Shown: one piece after another, positions 1-10,907 of the stretch
How the letters are laid out: every line of letters starts with the position of its first letter
Position numbering within the stretch: the stretch's first letter is position 1
Source of the DNA: Prauserella muralis
Lineage (GTDB): Bacteria > Actinomycetota > Actinomycetes > Mycobacteriales > Pseudonocardiaceae
Assembly (NCBI RefSeq): GCF_003202285.1
Contig: NZ_MASW01000007.1
Span: forward strand, 768,093 to 832,092
DNA length: 64,000 bases
Direction of reading: 5' to 3'
Made by a program: the position numbers and the translations under genes
Notes under the pieces: generated by a model
Told to the model about the DNA's origin: nothing
The model's input: the letters and a program-made list of their open reading frames with translations, nothing else
Databases searched by the model: none

Positions 1-210
1 GACCTCGGCGACCAGCGCCTGGAACGCGGGCCTGCAGGCGCCCTGTCCCGCACCGGCCACGGCGGCGGCGACGGCCACGAGCGGCAGCGACCGGCCGAGC
101 CCGAAGGCCAGCACCGGGCCCGCCGCGGCGGCGGTGAGCCCGGCCCAGAGCACCACCGCGCGTCGCGAGTAACGGTCGGCGAGGACGCCGCCGACCGGCA
201 CGGTACGAGC
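1..210 (-). pseudogene. MFS transporter remnant (runs off left edge)
   Basis: Read on the minus strand, this stretch encodes a major facilitator motif A (GGVLADRYSRR) followed by an Ala/Leu/Gly-rich membrane segment. Motif A normally lies between TM2 and TM3, about 60-70 residues from the start. Here there is no matching coding sequence upstream: from about position 210 the reading frame enters unrelated sequence and then the hairpin repeat at 259-376. The gene is therefore probably 5'-truncated and inactive. The downstream part lies outside the window, so an unusual short start cannot be excluded. Confidence 0.5.
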
Positions 211-258
211 GCCCGGCCCGCACCTGACCGACCAACCGACCGCGCCGCCGCACCGCAC

Positions 259-2319
<2,061 letters not shown>

Positions 2320-2505
2320 TCAGTGCCGAGGCGCAGACGTGTCGTCGGTGTCGTCGGACGTGCCTGCCTCGTGCCGCGTGCGGTGCCGTTCGGCGAGGAC
2401 GTAGCGCTTCATCGCCGACTCGGCGAGCTCGTCCAGGCTCCGGGTGCGGTCCTTGGCGCTGCGGCGGGCCTCCTGGGAAGCCTTTGCGCTTTCGAGGTTG
2501 CTCAT
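2320..2505 (-). CDS. Small hypothetical protein, 61 aa
   Basis: The product is highly charged (Lys/Arg/Glu/Asp-rich), begins MSNLESAKASQEARRSAKD and is predicted to be helical and soluble, without membrane segments. It sits alone between the kinase and the HxlR regulator. Its charged composition is unlike an out-of-frame shadow in high-GC DNA, which favours a real small gene. No family is recognised and no function is proposed. Confidence 0.5.
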   Translation of the reverse strand: MSNLESAKASQEARRSAKDRTRSLDELAESAMKRYVLAERHRTRHEAGTSDDTDDTSAPRH

Positions 2506-2553
2506 GCCTTCAGGCTCGCCCGGCGGACGGGGCGCGGGTAGTGACCTTCGCCC

Positions 2554-3228
2554 TCAGTCGGTGAGGGCGAAGGCAGGTTCGGGCAGCACGAAGGCGCGGA
2601 GGAACCGCGCGGCCGCGTCGTGCGCGCCCTCGACGCGCACGGTGCCCGCACGCACCGCGTCGCCGAGCGGGACGCCGCCGTAGAGCACGGCGGCGACCGC
2701 GGCGGGCTCGTCGGCCTCGACGACCACGTCCGGGCCGTCGGCCTCACCCAGCTCGACGTTCAGCGCCGCACCGGCGATCTCGGCGCGGACGGGTCGCTGC
2801 CCGAGGCGCAGTTCGACGGTGACGGCGACGTCGCGCGCTGCCTCCGGGCTGAAGGTGGTGCGCAGGGAGAGCACGAGCGCGTTGAGGCTGAAACTGCCGT
2901 CGGCGGGCCGGGCGGGAGAGCGGGCTCCCCACCGGCCGAGCGCGCACATGATCGGCTCCAGCTCCTGGCCCCACGGGGTGAGCTCGTAGACCGCCGACGC
3001 GGCGGGCGGCGGGAGCGTGCGGCGGCGCAGCACGCCGGCCCGCTCCAGCTCGGTGAGCCGGTGGGAGAGCACGTTCGTGCTGATGCCGGGCAGGTCGGAA
3101 CGCAGGTCGGTGTAGCGCTTGGGGCCGAGCGCCAGCTCCCGCACCACCAGCAAGGCCCAGCGCTCCCCGACCAGGTCCAGCGCGTGCGCCATCCCGCACA
3201 TGTCGTGGTAGCTGCGGTCGGTCGCCAT
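2554..3228 (-). CDS. HxlR-family transcriptional regulator with C-terminal SCP2-like domain
   Basis: The first ~105 residues form an HxlR winged helix: conserved Cys in SYHDMCGMAHALDLVGERW, recognition region YTDLRSDLPGISTNVLSHRL, and wing LRRRTLPPPAASAVYELT. Residues ~120-224 form a separate alpha/beta region similar to the SCP2-like tails found on many actinobacterial HxlR proteins, which may bind a ligand. The ATG at 3228 is preferred over the TTG three codons upstream. The gene is divergent from the BNR-repeat gene at 3343, with about 115 bp between them, so it probably controls that pair and itself. Confidence 0.85.
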   Translation of the reverse strand: MATDRSYHDMCGMAHALDLVGERWALLVVRELALGPKRYTDLRSDLPGISTNVLSHRLTELERAGVLRRRTLPPPAASAVYELTPWGQELEPIMCALGRWGARSPARPADGSFSLNALVLSLRTTFSPEAARDVAVTVELRLGQRPVRAEIAGAALNVELGEADGPDVVVEADEPAAVAAVLYGGVPLGDAVRAGTVRVEGAHDAAARFLRAFVLPEPAFALTD

Positions 3229-3342
3229 GACGATCAAGCGTAGCAGCGGCTGAATTTTTCCTCCGCATCAAGAACTTGTTTTTCGAGAGTGACGACTGTT
3301 ACGTTCCCAGCCAGACGTCGGGGGTGAACAGAGGGAGGGGTC

Positions 3343-4458
3343 ATGACCGGAGTCCGAGTGCTCGTCGGCACCCGCAAGGGAGCGTTCGTGCTGACCGCGG
3401 ACGGCACGCGGCAGGAGTGGCAGGTCAGCGGACCGCACTTTGCGGGCTGGGAGATGTATCACCTCAAGGGCTCGCCGGCCGATCCCGACCGGCTCTACGC
3501 CTCCCAGTCCGGCGGCTGGTTCGGCCAAGTCATCCAGCGCTCCGACGACGGCGGTGCCACCTGGAACCCGGTCGGCAACGAGTTCGCCTACGACGGCGAG
3601 ACCGGCACCCACCAGTGGTACGACGGCAGCCAGCGGCCCTGGGAGTTCACCCGCGTCTGGCACCTGGAGCCGTCGCTGACCGACCCTGACGTCGTCTATG
3701 CGGGCATCGAGGACGCCGCGCTGTTCCGCACGGTGGACGGCGGGCAGACCTGGCAGGAGCTGCCCGGCCTGCGCCGCCACGAGTCGGGACCGTCGTGGCA
3801 GCCCGGCGCGGGCGGGATGTGCCTGCACACGATCGTGCAGGATCCGCGCGACGCGGCGCGCCTCTACGTCGCGATCTCGGCGGCGGGGGCGTTCCGCACC
3901 GACGACGCGGGCAAGACGTGGCGGCCGATCAACAAGGGACTGCGCTCCGAGGGCATCCCGGACGCCGACGCCGAGGTGGGGCACTGCGTGCACAACCTCG
4001 CCATGCACCCGGACCGGCCTGACGTGCTGTTCATGCAGAAGCACTGGGACGTCATGCGCAGCGACGACGGGGGCGAGTCCTGGCACGACATCGGCGGGAA
4101 CCTGCCCACCGACTTCGGCTTCCCCATCGACGTGCACGCCCACGAGCCGGACACCGTGTACGTGGTGCCGATCAAGAGCGACTCCGAGCACTACCCGCTC
4201 GACGGCAGCCTGCGGGTCTACCGCAGCCGCACCGGCGGCGGCGAGTGGGAGCCGCTGACCAACGGCCTGCCGCAGGAGCACTGCTACGTCAACGTGCTGC
4301 GCGACGCGATGGCCGTCGACACGCTCGACGACTGCGGGATCTACTTCGGCACCACCGGCGGGCAGGTGTACGCCTCCGCCGACGCGGGCGAGCACTGGGC
4401 GCCCATCGTGCGCGACCTGCCCGCCGTGCTGTCCGTGGAGGTGCAGACGCTGCCATGA
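3343..4458 (+). CDS. WD40/YVTN/BNR-repeat (sialidase-fold) protein
   Basis: A 371-residue cytoplasmic protein made of repeated Asp-box-like units such as [24 protein letters not shown] and SDDGGESW, the signature of BNR/VPS10-type beta-propellers. It lacks a signal peptide and an obvious sialidase catalytic Arg triad, so annotation as a sialidase would be over-reach. It overlaps the downstream ThiS-like gene by 4 nt (ATGA), implying translational coupling. This propeller/ThiS pair recurs in actinobacteria, but its role is unknown to me. Confidence 0.8.
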   Translation: MTGVRVLVGTRKGAFVLTADGTRQEWQVSGPHFAGWEMYHLKGSPADPDRLYASQSGGWFGQVIQRSDDGGATWNPVGNEFAYDGETGTHQWYDGSQRPWEFTRVWHLEPSLTDPDVVYAGIEDAALFRTVDGGQTWQELPGLRRHESGPSWQPGAGGMCLHTIVQDPRDAARLYVAISAAGAFRTDDAGKTWRPINKGLRSEGIPDADAEVGHCVHNLAMHPDRPDVLFMQKHWDVMRSDDGGESWHDIGGNLPTDFGFPIDVHAHEPDTVYVVPIKSDSEHYPLDGSLRVYRSRTGGGEWEPLTNGLPQEHCYVNVLRDAMAVDTLDDCGIYFGTTGGQVYASADAGEHWAPIVRDLPAVLSVEVQTLP

Positions 4459-4754
4459 TCCGCGTCGCTCTGCCCGCCCACCTGCGCACGCTGGCCCGCA
4501 TCGGGGAGCGGGAGGTGAGCCTGGAGCTGGACGGTACGGCCACGATCGCCGCCGTCCTGGACGCCCTGGAGGCCCGCTACCCGATGCTGCGCGGCACCAT
4601 GCGCGACCACGCCACCCGCAAGCGCAGGGCGTTCGTGCGGTTCTTCGCGTGTGAGCGCGACCTGTCGCACGACTCGCCCGACGACCCGCTGCCCGCCGCC
4701 GTCGTCTCCGGCTCCGAGCCCCTGCTCGTGGTCGGGGCCATGGCAGGCGGCTGA
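4455..4754 (+). CDS. MoaD/ThiS-family ubiquitin-like protein
   Basis: Ninety-nine residues with a beta-grasp pattern ([20 protein letters not shown], then [18 protein letters not shown]) typical of MoaD/ThiS small sulfur carriers. The chain ends in ...AMAGG, so the C-terminal Gly-Gly needed for thiocarboxylate formation is present. The ATG overlaps the stop codon of the propeller gene by 4 nt. It may be a sulfur carrier or protein modifier dedicated to its neighbour. It converges on the P450 gene 15 bp away. Confidence 0.8.
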   Translation: MIRVALPAHLRTLARIGEREVSLELDGTATIAAVLDALEARYPMLRGTMRDHATRKRRAFVRFFACERDLSHDSPDDPLPAAVVSGSEPLLVVGAMAGG

Positions 4755-4769
4755 CGGCTGCCGGGGCGC

Positions 4770-6047
4770 TCAGGACAGGATGACCGGCAGCTTCTCCACG
4801 CCGTAGACGATGGACGTCTTGCGGAACGTCAGCTCGTCGGGATCCACGGCCAGCCGCAGCTCCGGGAACCGCCGCAGCAGGGCCGGGTACGCGGCCCGCA
4901 GCTCCATCCTGGCCAGCTCGGCGCCGATGCAGCGATGGGCGCCGTAGCCGAAGGCCAGGTGCTGCGTGGGCGGCCGCGTGCCGTCCACGATCTCCATCGC
5001 CTCGCCGAGGGCCGGGTCGCGGTTGGCGCCGCTGAGCGAGACCACCACCATGTCGCCCTGCTTGATGGTGGTGCCCGCCACCTCGACGTCCTCCCGCGCG
5101 AACCGCGGGAACGCCACCTGCACCACCGTCAGGTACCGCAGCAGTTCCTCGACGAAGCCGTTCACCGACTCGTCGTCGTCGCGCACCCTGGCGAATGCCT
5201 CCGCGTCCCGCAGCAGCACCAGCGCACCGAGCGAGAGCATGCTCGCGGTGGTCTCGAAACCCCCGGTGAGCACCCCGTCGGCGAGTCCGGCCAGCTCCCG
5301 GTCGCTGACCTCGTCGCCGTGTTCCTTGATGATCATGCCGAGCAGGCCGTCACCCGGGTTCTCCCGCTGGGCACGCACCACGCCGAGCAGGTACTCCAGC
5401 GACTCGGAGATGGCGCCCAGCGAGGCCCCGGCGCCGCCGAACAAATCGAACCGCGCCACCGCGAGGTGCTGGAACTCGTCGCGCTCCTCGTAGGGCACGC
5501 CGAGCAGCTCGCAGATCACCAGGGAGGGGACCGGCAGCGCGAACTCCTCCACCAGGTCGACCGGGCTGCCCGCCTTCTCCATCGCGTCGAGCCGCTCGCC
5601 GACGATGGTCGCGATGCCGGGTTTGAGCCGCGAAAGGCGCCGCATCGTGAACTCGGGCGTCAAGAGCTTCCGCAGCCGCGTGTGCGCCGGCGGGTCGGCG
5701 AAGCCCAGCCCACCCGGGTTTTCCTCCTCGCCCGCGCCCCCCGGCTTGCCGACGAGGTTGCCGAAGTCGTTGCTGAACGACGTGGCGTCGACCAGAACGG
5801 CCTTGGCCTCGTCGTACCCGGTGACCAGCCAGACGTTGAACCCGAACGGCACCGGCAGCTTGCTGATCGGCTCCCGCTCCCGCACCTCGCCCAGCTCGGG
5901 CACCGGGTCGAGGCCGTCGCGCCGCAACGGCATCAGCGCCGCGTCCGGCAGGATCGCGAGCTTGGACAGGTCGAGGCCCTTCTTCTGGGCACGCGCCAGG
6001 TACCGGCGCGTGGCCCAGGAGACAAGGCGTGCTCGGAGATTCCCCAC
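4770..6047 (-). CDS. Cytochrome P450
   Basis: A bacterial soluble P450 of about 425 residues. Visible signatures are the I-helix region LTGGFETTAS, the K-helix ELLR (ExxR), and the haem loop FGYGAHRCIG with its Cys ligand, followed by an ELARMEL helix. The GTG at 6047 gives a normal family N-terminus; a longer ORF from 6137 would translate part of the palindromic repeat at 6089-6178 and is judged unlikely. No ferredoxin or reductase gene is adjacent, so redox partners must come from elsewhere. The substrate cannot be predicted. Confidence 0.9.
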   Translation of the reverse strand: MGNLRARLVSWATRRYLARAQKKGLDLSKLAILPDAALMPLRRDGLDPVPELGEVREREPISKLPVPFGFNVWLVTGYDEAKAVLVDATSFSNDFGNLVGKPGGAGEEENPGGLGFADPPAHTRLRKLLTPEFTMRRLSRLKPGIATIVGERLDAMEKAGSPVDLVEEFALPVPSLVICELLGVPYEERDEFQHLAVARFDLFGGAGASLGAISESLEYLLGVVRAQRENPGDGLLGMIIKEHGDEVSDRELAGLADGVLTGGFETTASMLSLGALVLLRDAEAFARVRDDDESVNGFVEELLRYLTVVQVAFPRFAREDVEVAGTTIKQGDMVVVSLSGANRDPALGEAMEIVDGTRPPTQHLAFGYGAHRCIGAELARMELRAAYPALLRRFPELRLAVDPDELTFRKTSIVYGVEKLPVILS

Positions 6048-6088
6048 GCCCGCGACGCTACCAACGACCCGGCGGGCAGGGTGTACGG

Positions 6089-6178
6089 GAGCTCCCCAAT
6101 GTGGCATTGGTAGCGCTGGACGCAACGAATGCCACATTGGTGGCGCTGGGCGCTACGAATGTGGCATTGGTGGCGTTC
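6089..6178. repeat. Three-module palindromic repeat, 30-bp period (family copy 1)
   Basis: Starting GAGCTCCCC, three 11-bp modules recur exactly every 30 bp: AATGTGGCATT at 6098, AATGCCACATT (its reverse complement) at 6128, and AATGTGGCATT at 6158. Each is followed by GGTRGCG. Neighbouring modules can pair as hairpins. The same architecture is found at 17431-19035, where an IS element interrupts it, so this is a dispersed repeat family. Confidence 0.85.
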
Positions 6179-6213
6179 ACCCGGCTCCCATCACCGCGCA
6201 CGGGCACCGGGTG

Positions 6214-6252
6214 CCGTTCCCGGGCGCGCCGCGGCGGCGCGTCCGGGAACGG
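6214..6252 (-). terminator. Terminator after proX
   Basis: A 10-bp outer stem (CCGTTCCCGG with CCGGGAACGG) encloses a further GC-rich stem. It lies 8 bp beyond the proX stop codon on the minus strand. There is no strong U-tract, as is common in high-GC actinobacteria. Confidence 0.65.
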
Positions 6253-6259
6253 CCGGGGA

Positions 6260-7189
6260 TCACGCGGACGAGACGGGCGAGAACGCCTTGTCCATGAACT
6301 CCTTGTTCTGGTTTGCCCAGTCGCTGGCGGCCTGCTCCTCGTTGCCGCTGCCTGCCTTCTGGATCATGTCCTCCAGCTCGCCGAGCTGCTCGTCGGTCAT
6401 CTTGAACGACTTGAACACCTCAGCCAGCTCGGGGTAGTCGGCGCTGAAGCCCTCACGGCCGAGGCTGTGCAGCTCCTCGCCCTCGCCCATGGCGCCCTTC
6501 GGGTCCTCGAGGTCCTTGAGGTCCCACCGCGAGTAGGCCCAGTGCGGGTGCCACAGCGTGACGACGATCGGCTTCTGGTCCTTGATGGCGCCCTCGAGCG
6601 CGGCCAGCATCGCGGTGCTGGACGAGCTCTGCAGCTTCATCGCGCCCGCGAGGTCGTACTGCGGGATGACCTCCTCCTGCACGATCCTCATCTCACCGGC
6701 GCCGGGGTCGATGCCGGTGATGGTGCCGTTGAACTTGTCGGCGTGCTCCTTGAGGTCGGCGATGGAGTTGACGTCCTCGACGTAGGAGGGCACCGCCAGG
6801 TTCAGCGTCGCGTCGGTGTACCAGACGCCGAGGTCCTCGACGTCCTCCTTGTACCGCTCCCAGTAGTCGGCGTGGGTGGAGGGCAGCCACGCGTCGAGGA
6901 ACAGGTCGATGTCGCCCTTGGACAGCGCCTCGTAGGTGGGTGCCACGTCCAGCTGCTTCAGCTCGACGGTGTAGCCCCGCTCCTCCAGCGCGACCTTGAA
7001 CAGGTTGGACAGGGCGATGTCCTCGTCCCACGCGATGTAGCCGATGGTCAGGTTCTTGTTGCCACCGCCCCCGCCGTCGCCTCCCGAGTCGCCCGAGTCG
7101 TCACCGCCGCCACAGGCCGTGGCGACCATGGCGGTCGCCATGAGGGCTGCGAAGGACGCCAGCAACCGGCGGAACCTCTTTCCCTTCAT
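6260..7189 (-). CDS. proX: Glycine betaine/proline ABC transporter substrate-binding lipoprotein
   Basis: An OpuAC-type solute-binding protein of about 309 residues, exported and lipid-anchored. The N-terminus has a twin-Arg/Lys region, a hydrophobic stretch and a lipobox ending TAC-GGG, then an acidic Gly/Asp/Ser linker. The mature part has the family pattern (GYIAWDEDIALSNLFKVALE, DLFLDAWLP, TLWHPHWAYSRWDL) with tryptophans that usually cage the quaternary ammonium. The ATG at 7189 has GGGAGAAGAGG directly upstream. It is the last gene of proV-proW-proX, with a 29-bp gap after proW and a terminator behind it. Its likely role is osmoprotectant uptake, complementing betaine synthesis at 21.5-31.7 kb. 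Confidence 0.93.
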   Translation of the reverse strand: MKGKRFRRLLASFAALMATAMVATACGGGDDSGDSGGDGGGGGNKNLTIGYIAWDEDIALSNLFKVALEERGYTVELKQLDVAPTYEALSKGDIDLFLDAWLPSTHADYWERYKEDVEDLGVWYTDATLNLAVPSYVEDVNSIADLKEHADKFNGTITGIDPGAGEMRIVQEEVIPQYDLAGAMKLQSSSSTAMLAALEGAIKDQKPIVVTLWHPHWAYSRWDLKDLEDPKGAMGEGEELHSLGREGFSADYPELAEVFKSFKMTDEQLGELEDMIQKAGSGNEEQAASDWANQNKEFMDKAFSPVSSA

Positions 7190-7218
7190 CCTCTTCTCCC
7201 TTCTCACAAACCTTGCGC

Positions 7219-8109
7219 TCACGCGGACGCGCGAGCGAGTGCGCGGCTCACCGGGGACAGCTCACCGATGCCCGCGGTGATCCGGTCGAGGTAGATGGCG
7301 AGGATCACCACGCTCAGGCCGTACTCGAAGCCCGCGCCGAGCTGCAAGCGGGTGATGGCCTCGAACACCTCCGCCCCCAGCCCGGGAGCGCCGACCATGC
7401 CGGCGATCACGACCATGGACAGCGACAGCATGATGATCTGGTTGATGCCCGCCATGATCGAGGGCATCGCCAGCGGAATCTGGATGCCGGTGAGGATGCG
7501 CGCCGGTGGCGAGCCGAACGCCTCGCCCGCCTCCACCATCTCCTTGTCCACCTGCCGGATGCCGAGCTCGGTGAGCCGGACGCCCGGTGGGATCGCGAAG
7601 ACGACCGTGGCCACCAGCCCGGCGCCCACCCCGATCGAGAACAGCGACACGGCGGGGATCAGGTAGACGAACGGCGGCACCGTCTGCAGGAAGTCCATGA
7701 CCGGCTTGATGATGCCGCTCGCCCGGTCGCTGCGCGCGGCGAGAATCCCCAGCGGCACGGAGACCACCACGGCGATCACACCGGCGAAGAGCACCAGCGC
7801 CAGCGTCAGCATGGCGGGCTCGAACGCGTCGAGCCCGTCCATCAGCGCGAAGCCGACCACAGAGCCGACCGCGAGCTTCCAGCCGCGAAGCCACAGCGCG
7901 AGCGCCGCGAACACGATGAACATGACCCACGGCGGCGGCCACTGCAGCACGGTGGCGATCGCGTCGACGGTCTCGACGATGCCGGTGCTGATCGCGTCGA
8001 AGAACGCGCCGAGGTTGTCCTCGAGCCAGTCGACGCCCGTCTCGACCCACTCCCCGACGGGAATCCTCGGCACCTGCCACCCGTCCGCCGCCAGCGTCAG
8101 CTCAGACAT
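7219..8109 (-). CDS. proW: Glycine betaine/proline ABC transporter permease
   Basis: A 296-residue inner-membrane permease of the OpuAB/ProW type. A long N-terminal segment precedes several transmembrane helices, and the EAA-type loop (EAGEAFGSPPARILTGIQIPLA) that contacts the ATPase is clear. The core motif DFLQTVPPFVYLIP is typical of ProW. Its start overlaps the proV stop by 8 nt, so the two are translationally coupled. Confidence 0.93.
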   Translation of the reverse strand: MSELTLAADGWQVPRIPVGEWVETGVDWLEDNLGAFFDAISTGIVETVDAIATVLQWPPPWVMFIVFAALALWLRGWKLAVGSVVGFALMDGLDAFEPAMLTLALVLFAGVIAVVVSVPLGILAARSDRASGIIKPVMDFLQTVPPFVYLIPAVSLFSIGVGAGLVATVVFAIPPGVRLTELGIRQVDKEMVEAGEAFGSPPARILTGIQIPLAMPSIMAGINQIIMLSLSMVVIAGMVGAPGLGAEVFEAITRLQLGAGFEYGLSVVILAIYLDRITAGIGELSPVSRALARASA

Positions 8110-9331
8110 CGGCGGCCACCTCCTTCGCGTTCGCCGCGTCCCCCGGGTCCGCGGTGCCGATCTCGCCGAGCGCCGCCAGCAGCGTGGCCCTCGGGATGAC
8201 GCCGAGCAGTGTCCGGTCCTCGTCGAGCACGGCCAGCGGCAGCACGCTCTCGGCCGACGGCGCGAAGAGGTCGCTCACCACCGTGTCGGGGCCGACCGCC
8301 GCGACGTCCTGACTGAGGATCCCGCGCAGCGTGTCCGCACCCTGGTTGGCGGCCTCGGCGGCCGCCGCGTCGGTGATCACACCGGCGAGCGTGCCGTCGC
8401 GTTCCACCACGAACAGCGCCGAGTACTGGTGCTCACGCATCAGCCGCAGGGCGGCCCTCGGGCCCGAGCCCGCGCCGATCGTCACCGCGGGCTTGTTCAT
8501 CACCGAGCTCGCGGTGAGCACGCGCGTGCGGTCGACGTCCTGCACGAACTGCGCGACGTAGTCGTTGGCCGGGTGGGTCAGGATCTCCTCGGCGGTGCCG
8601 ATCTGCACGATGCGGCCCTGGCGCATCATCGCGATCCGGTCCCCCAGCCGCATCGCCTCGTTGAGGTCGTGCGTGATGAACACGATCGTCTTGCCCAGCT
8701 TGGCCTGCAGCGACAGCAGCTGGTCCTGCATCTCCCTGCGGATCAGGGGATCGAGCGCGCTGAACGCCTCGTCCATGAGCAGCACCTCGGTGTCGGCGGC
8801 CAGTGCGCGCGCGAGCCCGACGCGCTGGCGCATGCCGCCGGAGAGCTGCGCGGGCACGTGGTCCTCCCAGCCGTTCAGCCCGACCAGGCCCAGCGCCTCC
8901 CTGGCCTTCTCCAGCCGCTCCTCGCGGCCGAGGCCCTGGATCTGCAGGCCGTAGGCGGCGTTCTGCAGCACGGTGCGGTGCGGGAACAGCGCGAAGTGCT
9001 GGAACACCATGCTCATCTTGTTCTGCCGCATCTCGCGGATCTGCCGGTCGGACATCGTGGTGATGTCCTGGCCGTCCACGGACACCCTTCCGGACGTCGC
9101 GGGCAGCAACCCGTTGAGCATCCGGATCAAAGTGGACTTTCCGGAGCCGGAAAGTCCCATGACCACGAAGATCTCGCCCTCGTTCACCTCGAAGGAGGCG
9201 TCGATGACGGCCGGGGTCACCCCTGGCAAGTCCAATTCGGACGCCTCGGCGCCTTCCTCGAGCCTGCGTACCGCCTCTCGTGCACGCCGCCCGAATACCT
9301 TGTACAGCTTCTCAGCACGAACAGTCGGCAC
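8102..9331 (-). CDS. proV: Glycine betaine/proline ABC transporter ATPase with tandem CBS domains
   Basis: A 409-residue ATPase. Walker A is GLSGSGKST, the ABC signature LSGGMRQRVGLARAL, and Walker B VLLMDEAFSALDP, all within residues ~30-250. Residues ~275-395 form two CBS motifs, which in OpuA-type transporters gate activity by ionic strength or cyclic-di-AMP. The N-terminal extension before the ATPase fold matches ProV. It is the first gene of the proVWX operon, with a candidate promoter at 9394-9421. Confidence 0.93.
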   Translation of the reverse strand: MPTVRAEKLYKVFGRRAREAVRRLEEGAEASELDLPGVTPAVIDASFEVNEGEIFVVMGLSGSGKSTLIRMLNGLLPATSGRVSVDGQDITTMSDRQIREMRQNKMSMVFQHFALFPHRTVLQNAAYGLQIQGLGREERLEKAREALGLVGLNGWEDHVPAQLSGGMRQRVGLARALAADTEVLLMDEAFSALDPLIRREMQDQLLSLQAKLGKTIVFITHDLNEAMRLGDRIAMMRQGRIVQIGTAEEILTHPANDYVAQFVQDVDRTRVLTASSVMNKPAVTIGAGSGPRAALRLMREHQYSALFVVERDGTLAGVITDAAAAEAANQGADTLRGILSQDVAAVGPDTVVSDLFAPSAESVLPLAVLDEDRTLLGVIPRATLLAALGEIGTADPGDAANAKEVAADV

Positions 9332-9393
9332 TGTCTCCGGGTCCCTTCGCGACGGTCGCGCGGACGACGACGGTTACGTAAAGCATCGCCTGT

Positions 9394-9421
9394 ACCCTAT
9401 TCGAGTTACTGACAGAAACAA
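9394..9421 (-). promoter_or_regulatory. Candidate promoter of proVWX
   Basis: On the minus strand TTGTTT (9421-9416) and TAGGGT (9399-9394) are separated by 16 bp, about 65 bp upstream of the proV start codon. The match to a vegetative actinobacterial promoter is only moderate, and no transcript data support it. Confidence 0.35.
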
Positions 9422-9624
9422 CACTTCGGCGGAAAGTAGCCGCAATCGAGACAACCCGCCGACCGTGTCGCCATGACATCACGGAAAGGTCAACATCACG
9501 GCACAGAACGGTGCCGTATCAGCGGCAAACCGGACATCGGTCACCGATTCCGTGGACGGCCGGGACGATTCTGGCCGTTCTCCGGGAGGACGCGGCGGAA
9601 CGCGGCCTGCCGCCCGCCGGCTGC

Positions 9625-10059
9625 TCAGCCGTGCAGACGGGCTCCCTTGAGCACCTTGTCGACGGCGTTGCGCCCGCCCCGCACCGCCAGGCCCACGAGG
9701 TCCAGCTGCGCGGCGGGCACGGCCCGCACGGCGGCCCGGTTGTCGCGGTCGTTGCCGGTGGTGAACAGGTCGGCGGTGAACACGGCCATCGGCATCCCGC
9801 GCGAGAGAGCCCTGGTGTGCGCGGCCGCGAGCACCTCCTTGCCGGCGGCGAAGACGAGCACGGGCTGGCCGAACATCGGCAGGTAGCCGTTGCCGTCGGC
9901 GTCGGCGTAGGGCTCGCCGACGCTCTCCGGAGCCGCCGCGGCGATGCCGCTGGACAGGAACGCGCACACGTTGAGCCGCTGCCACGTCGCCAGGTCGTCC
10001 CGCAGGAGCACGGCGATCTTGGTGTCGAAGCGGACAGGGGCGTTCCCGGCGTTCTCCAT
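9625..10059 (-). CDS. DUF2000 family protein
   Basis: A 144-residue protein with the DUF2000 pattern: an N-terminal KIAVLLRDDLATWQRLNVCAFL strand-helix, a central FGQPVLVFAAG, and YADADGNGYLPMFGQP. The fold is related to peptidyl-tRNA hydrolase-like proteins, but no activity is established. It is divergently transcribed from the AraC regulator at 10110 with only about 50 bp between them, which suggests that regulator controls it. Confidence 0.8.
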   Translation of the reverse strand: MENAGNAPVRFDTKIAVLLRDDLATWQRLNVCAFLSSGIAAAAPESVGEPYADADGNGYLPMFGQPVLVFAAGKEVLAAAHTRALSRGMPMAVFTADLFTTGNDRDNRAAVRAVPAAQLDLVGLAVRGGRNAVDKVLKGARLHG

Positions 10060-10109
10060 GACGCCCAGCGTGCCGCCCGCGGCGCGGGTGCGTCTTGTAC
10101 GTTCTTGAC

Positions 10110-10907
10110 GTGGCGGAACGGGCGGAGGTCACCGCGTGGCGGCCCGGGGTGCACGGCATCCGGGAGGTCCTGCGCGCGCGTTTCGTCGGCCACGTCTACC
10201 CCTCGCACACGCACGACGCGTGGACCCTGCTGCTCGTGGACGACGGTGTGGTGCGCTACGGCCTGCACCGGCACGAGCACGGCGCGTTGCGCTCGGTGGT
10301 GACGCTGCTGCCACCCGACGTCGCCCACGACGGCCGCTCGGCGCTGCCCGGCGGCTTCCGCAAACGCGTGCTCTACCTGGAACGCGACGTCCTCGCCGAC
10401 ACGCTGATCGGCAGGGCGGTGGGCGCACCCGCGCTCGCCGACCCGCTGCTGCGGCTGCGCGTGCACCAGCTGCACGAGGCGCTGGCGCTGCCCGGCGAGG
10501 ACCTGGAGGCCGAGGGCAGGCTGGCGCTGGTGGCCGAGCGGCTGCGCGGGCACCTGCGCGGCGGGCCGCGGACCGGCGCGGACCCGGGCGAGCCCGGCCT
10601 GGCCGCCCGGCTGCGGGAGCTGCTGGACGCCAGCGTGCCCGCCGGGCTCACCCTGCACGAGGCGGGACGGCGGCTGGGCGCGCAGCCCGCCCGGCTGGTG
10701 CGGGCGTTCTCCTGGGCGTACGGGCTGCCACCGCACCGCTACCTCACGGGCAGGCGCGTCGAGGTGGCACGCAGGCACCTGCTGGCCGGCTACCCGCCCG
10801 CCGAGGCGGCGACAGCCGCCGGATTCTACGACCAGCCGCACCTGAACCGGCACTTCAAGCGGCTGGTCGGGGTCACCCCCGCCCGCTACGCGCGCGGCCG
10901 GTCATGA
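10110..10907 (+). CDS. AraC-family transcriptional regulator
   Basis: About 265 residues. The N-terminal half is a cupin-like sensor (VGHVYPSHTHDAWTLLLVDDG, with paired His) and the C-terminal ~90 residues are a double AraC HTH (LTLHEAGRRLGAQPARLVRAF and PAEAATAAGFYDQPHLNRHFKR). The GTG at 10110 has no visible ribosome binding site, so the transcript may be leaderless; a TTG at 10095 is the alternative. It overlaps the 3' end of thiI (convergent) by 6 nt. Probable target: the divergent DUF2000 gene. Confidence 0.87.
   Translation: MAERAEVTAWRPGVHGIREVLRARFVGHVYPSHTHDAWTLLLVDDGVVRYGLHRHEHGALRSVVTLLPPDVAHDGRSALPGGFRKRVLYLERDVLADTLIGRAVGAPALADPLLRLRVHQLHEALALPGEDLEAEGRLALVAERLRGHLRGGPRTGADPGEPGLAARLRELLDASVPAGLTLHEAGRRLGAQPARLVRAFSWAYGLPPHRYLTGRRVEVARRHLLAGYPPAEAATAAGFYDQPHLNRHFKRLVGVTPARYARGRS

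Noticed and set aside
3268-4395. A 375-codon minus-strand frame opposite the BNR-repeat gene
   Set aside because: Val/Arg/His-rich antisense shadow without motifs.
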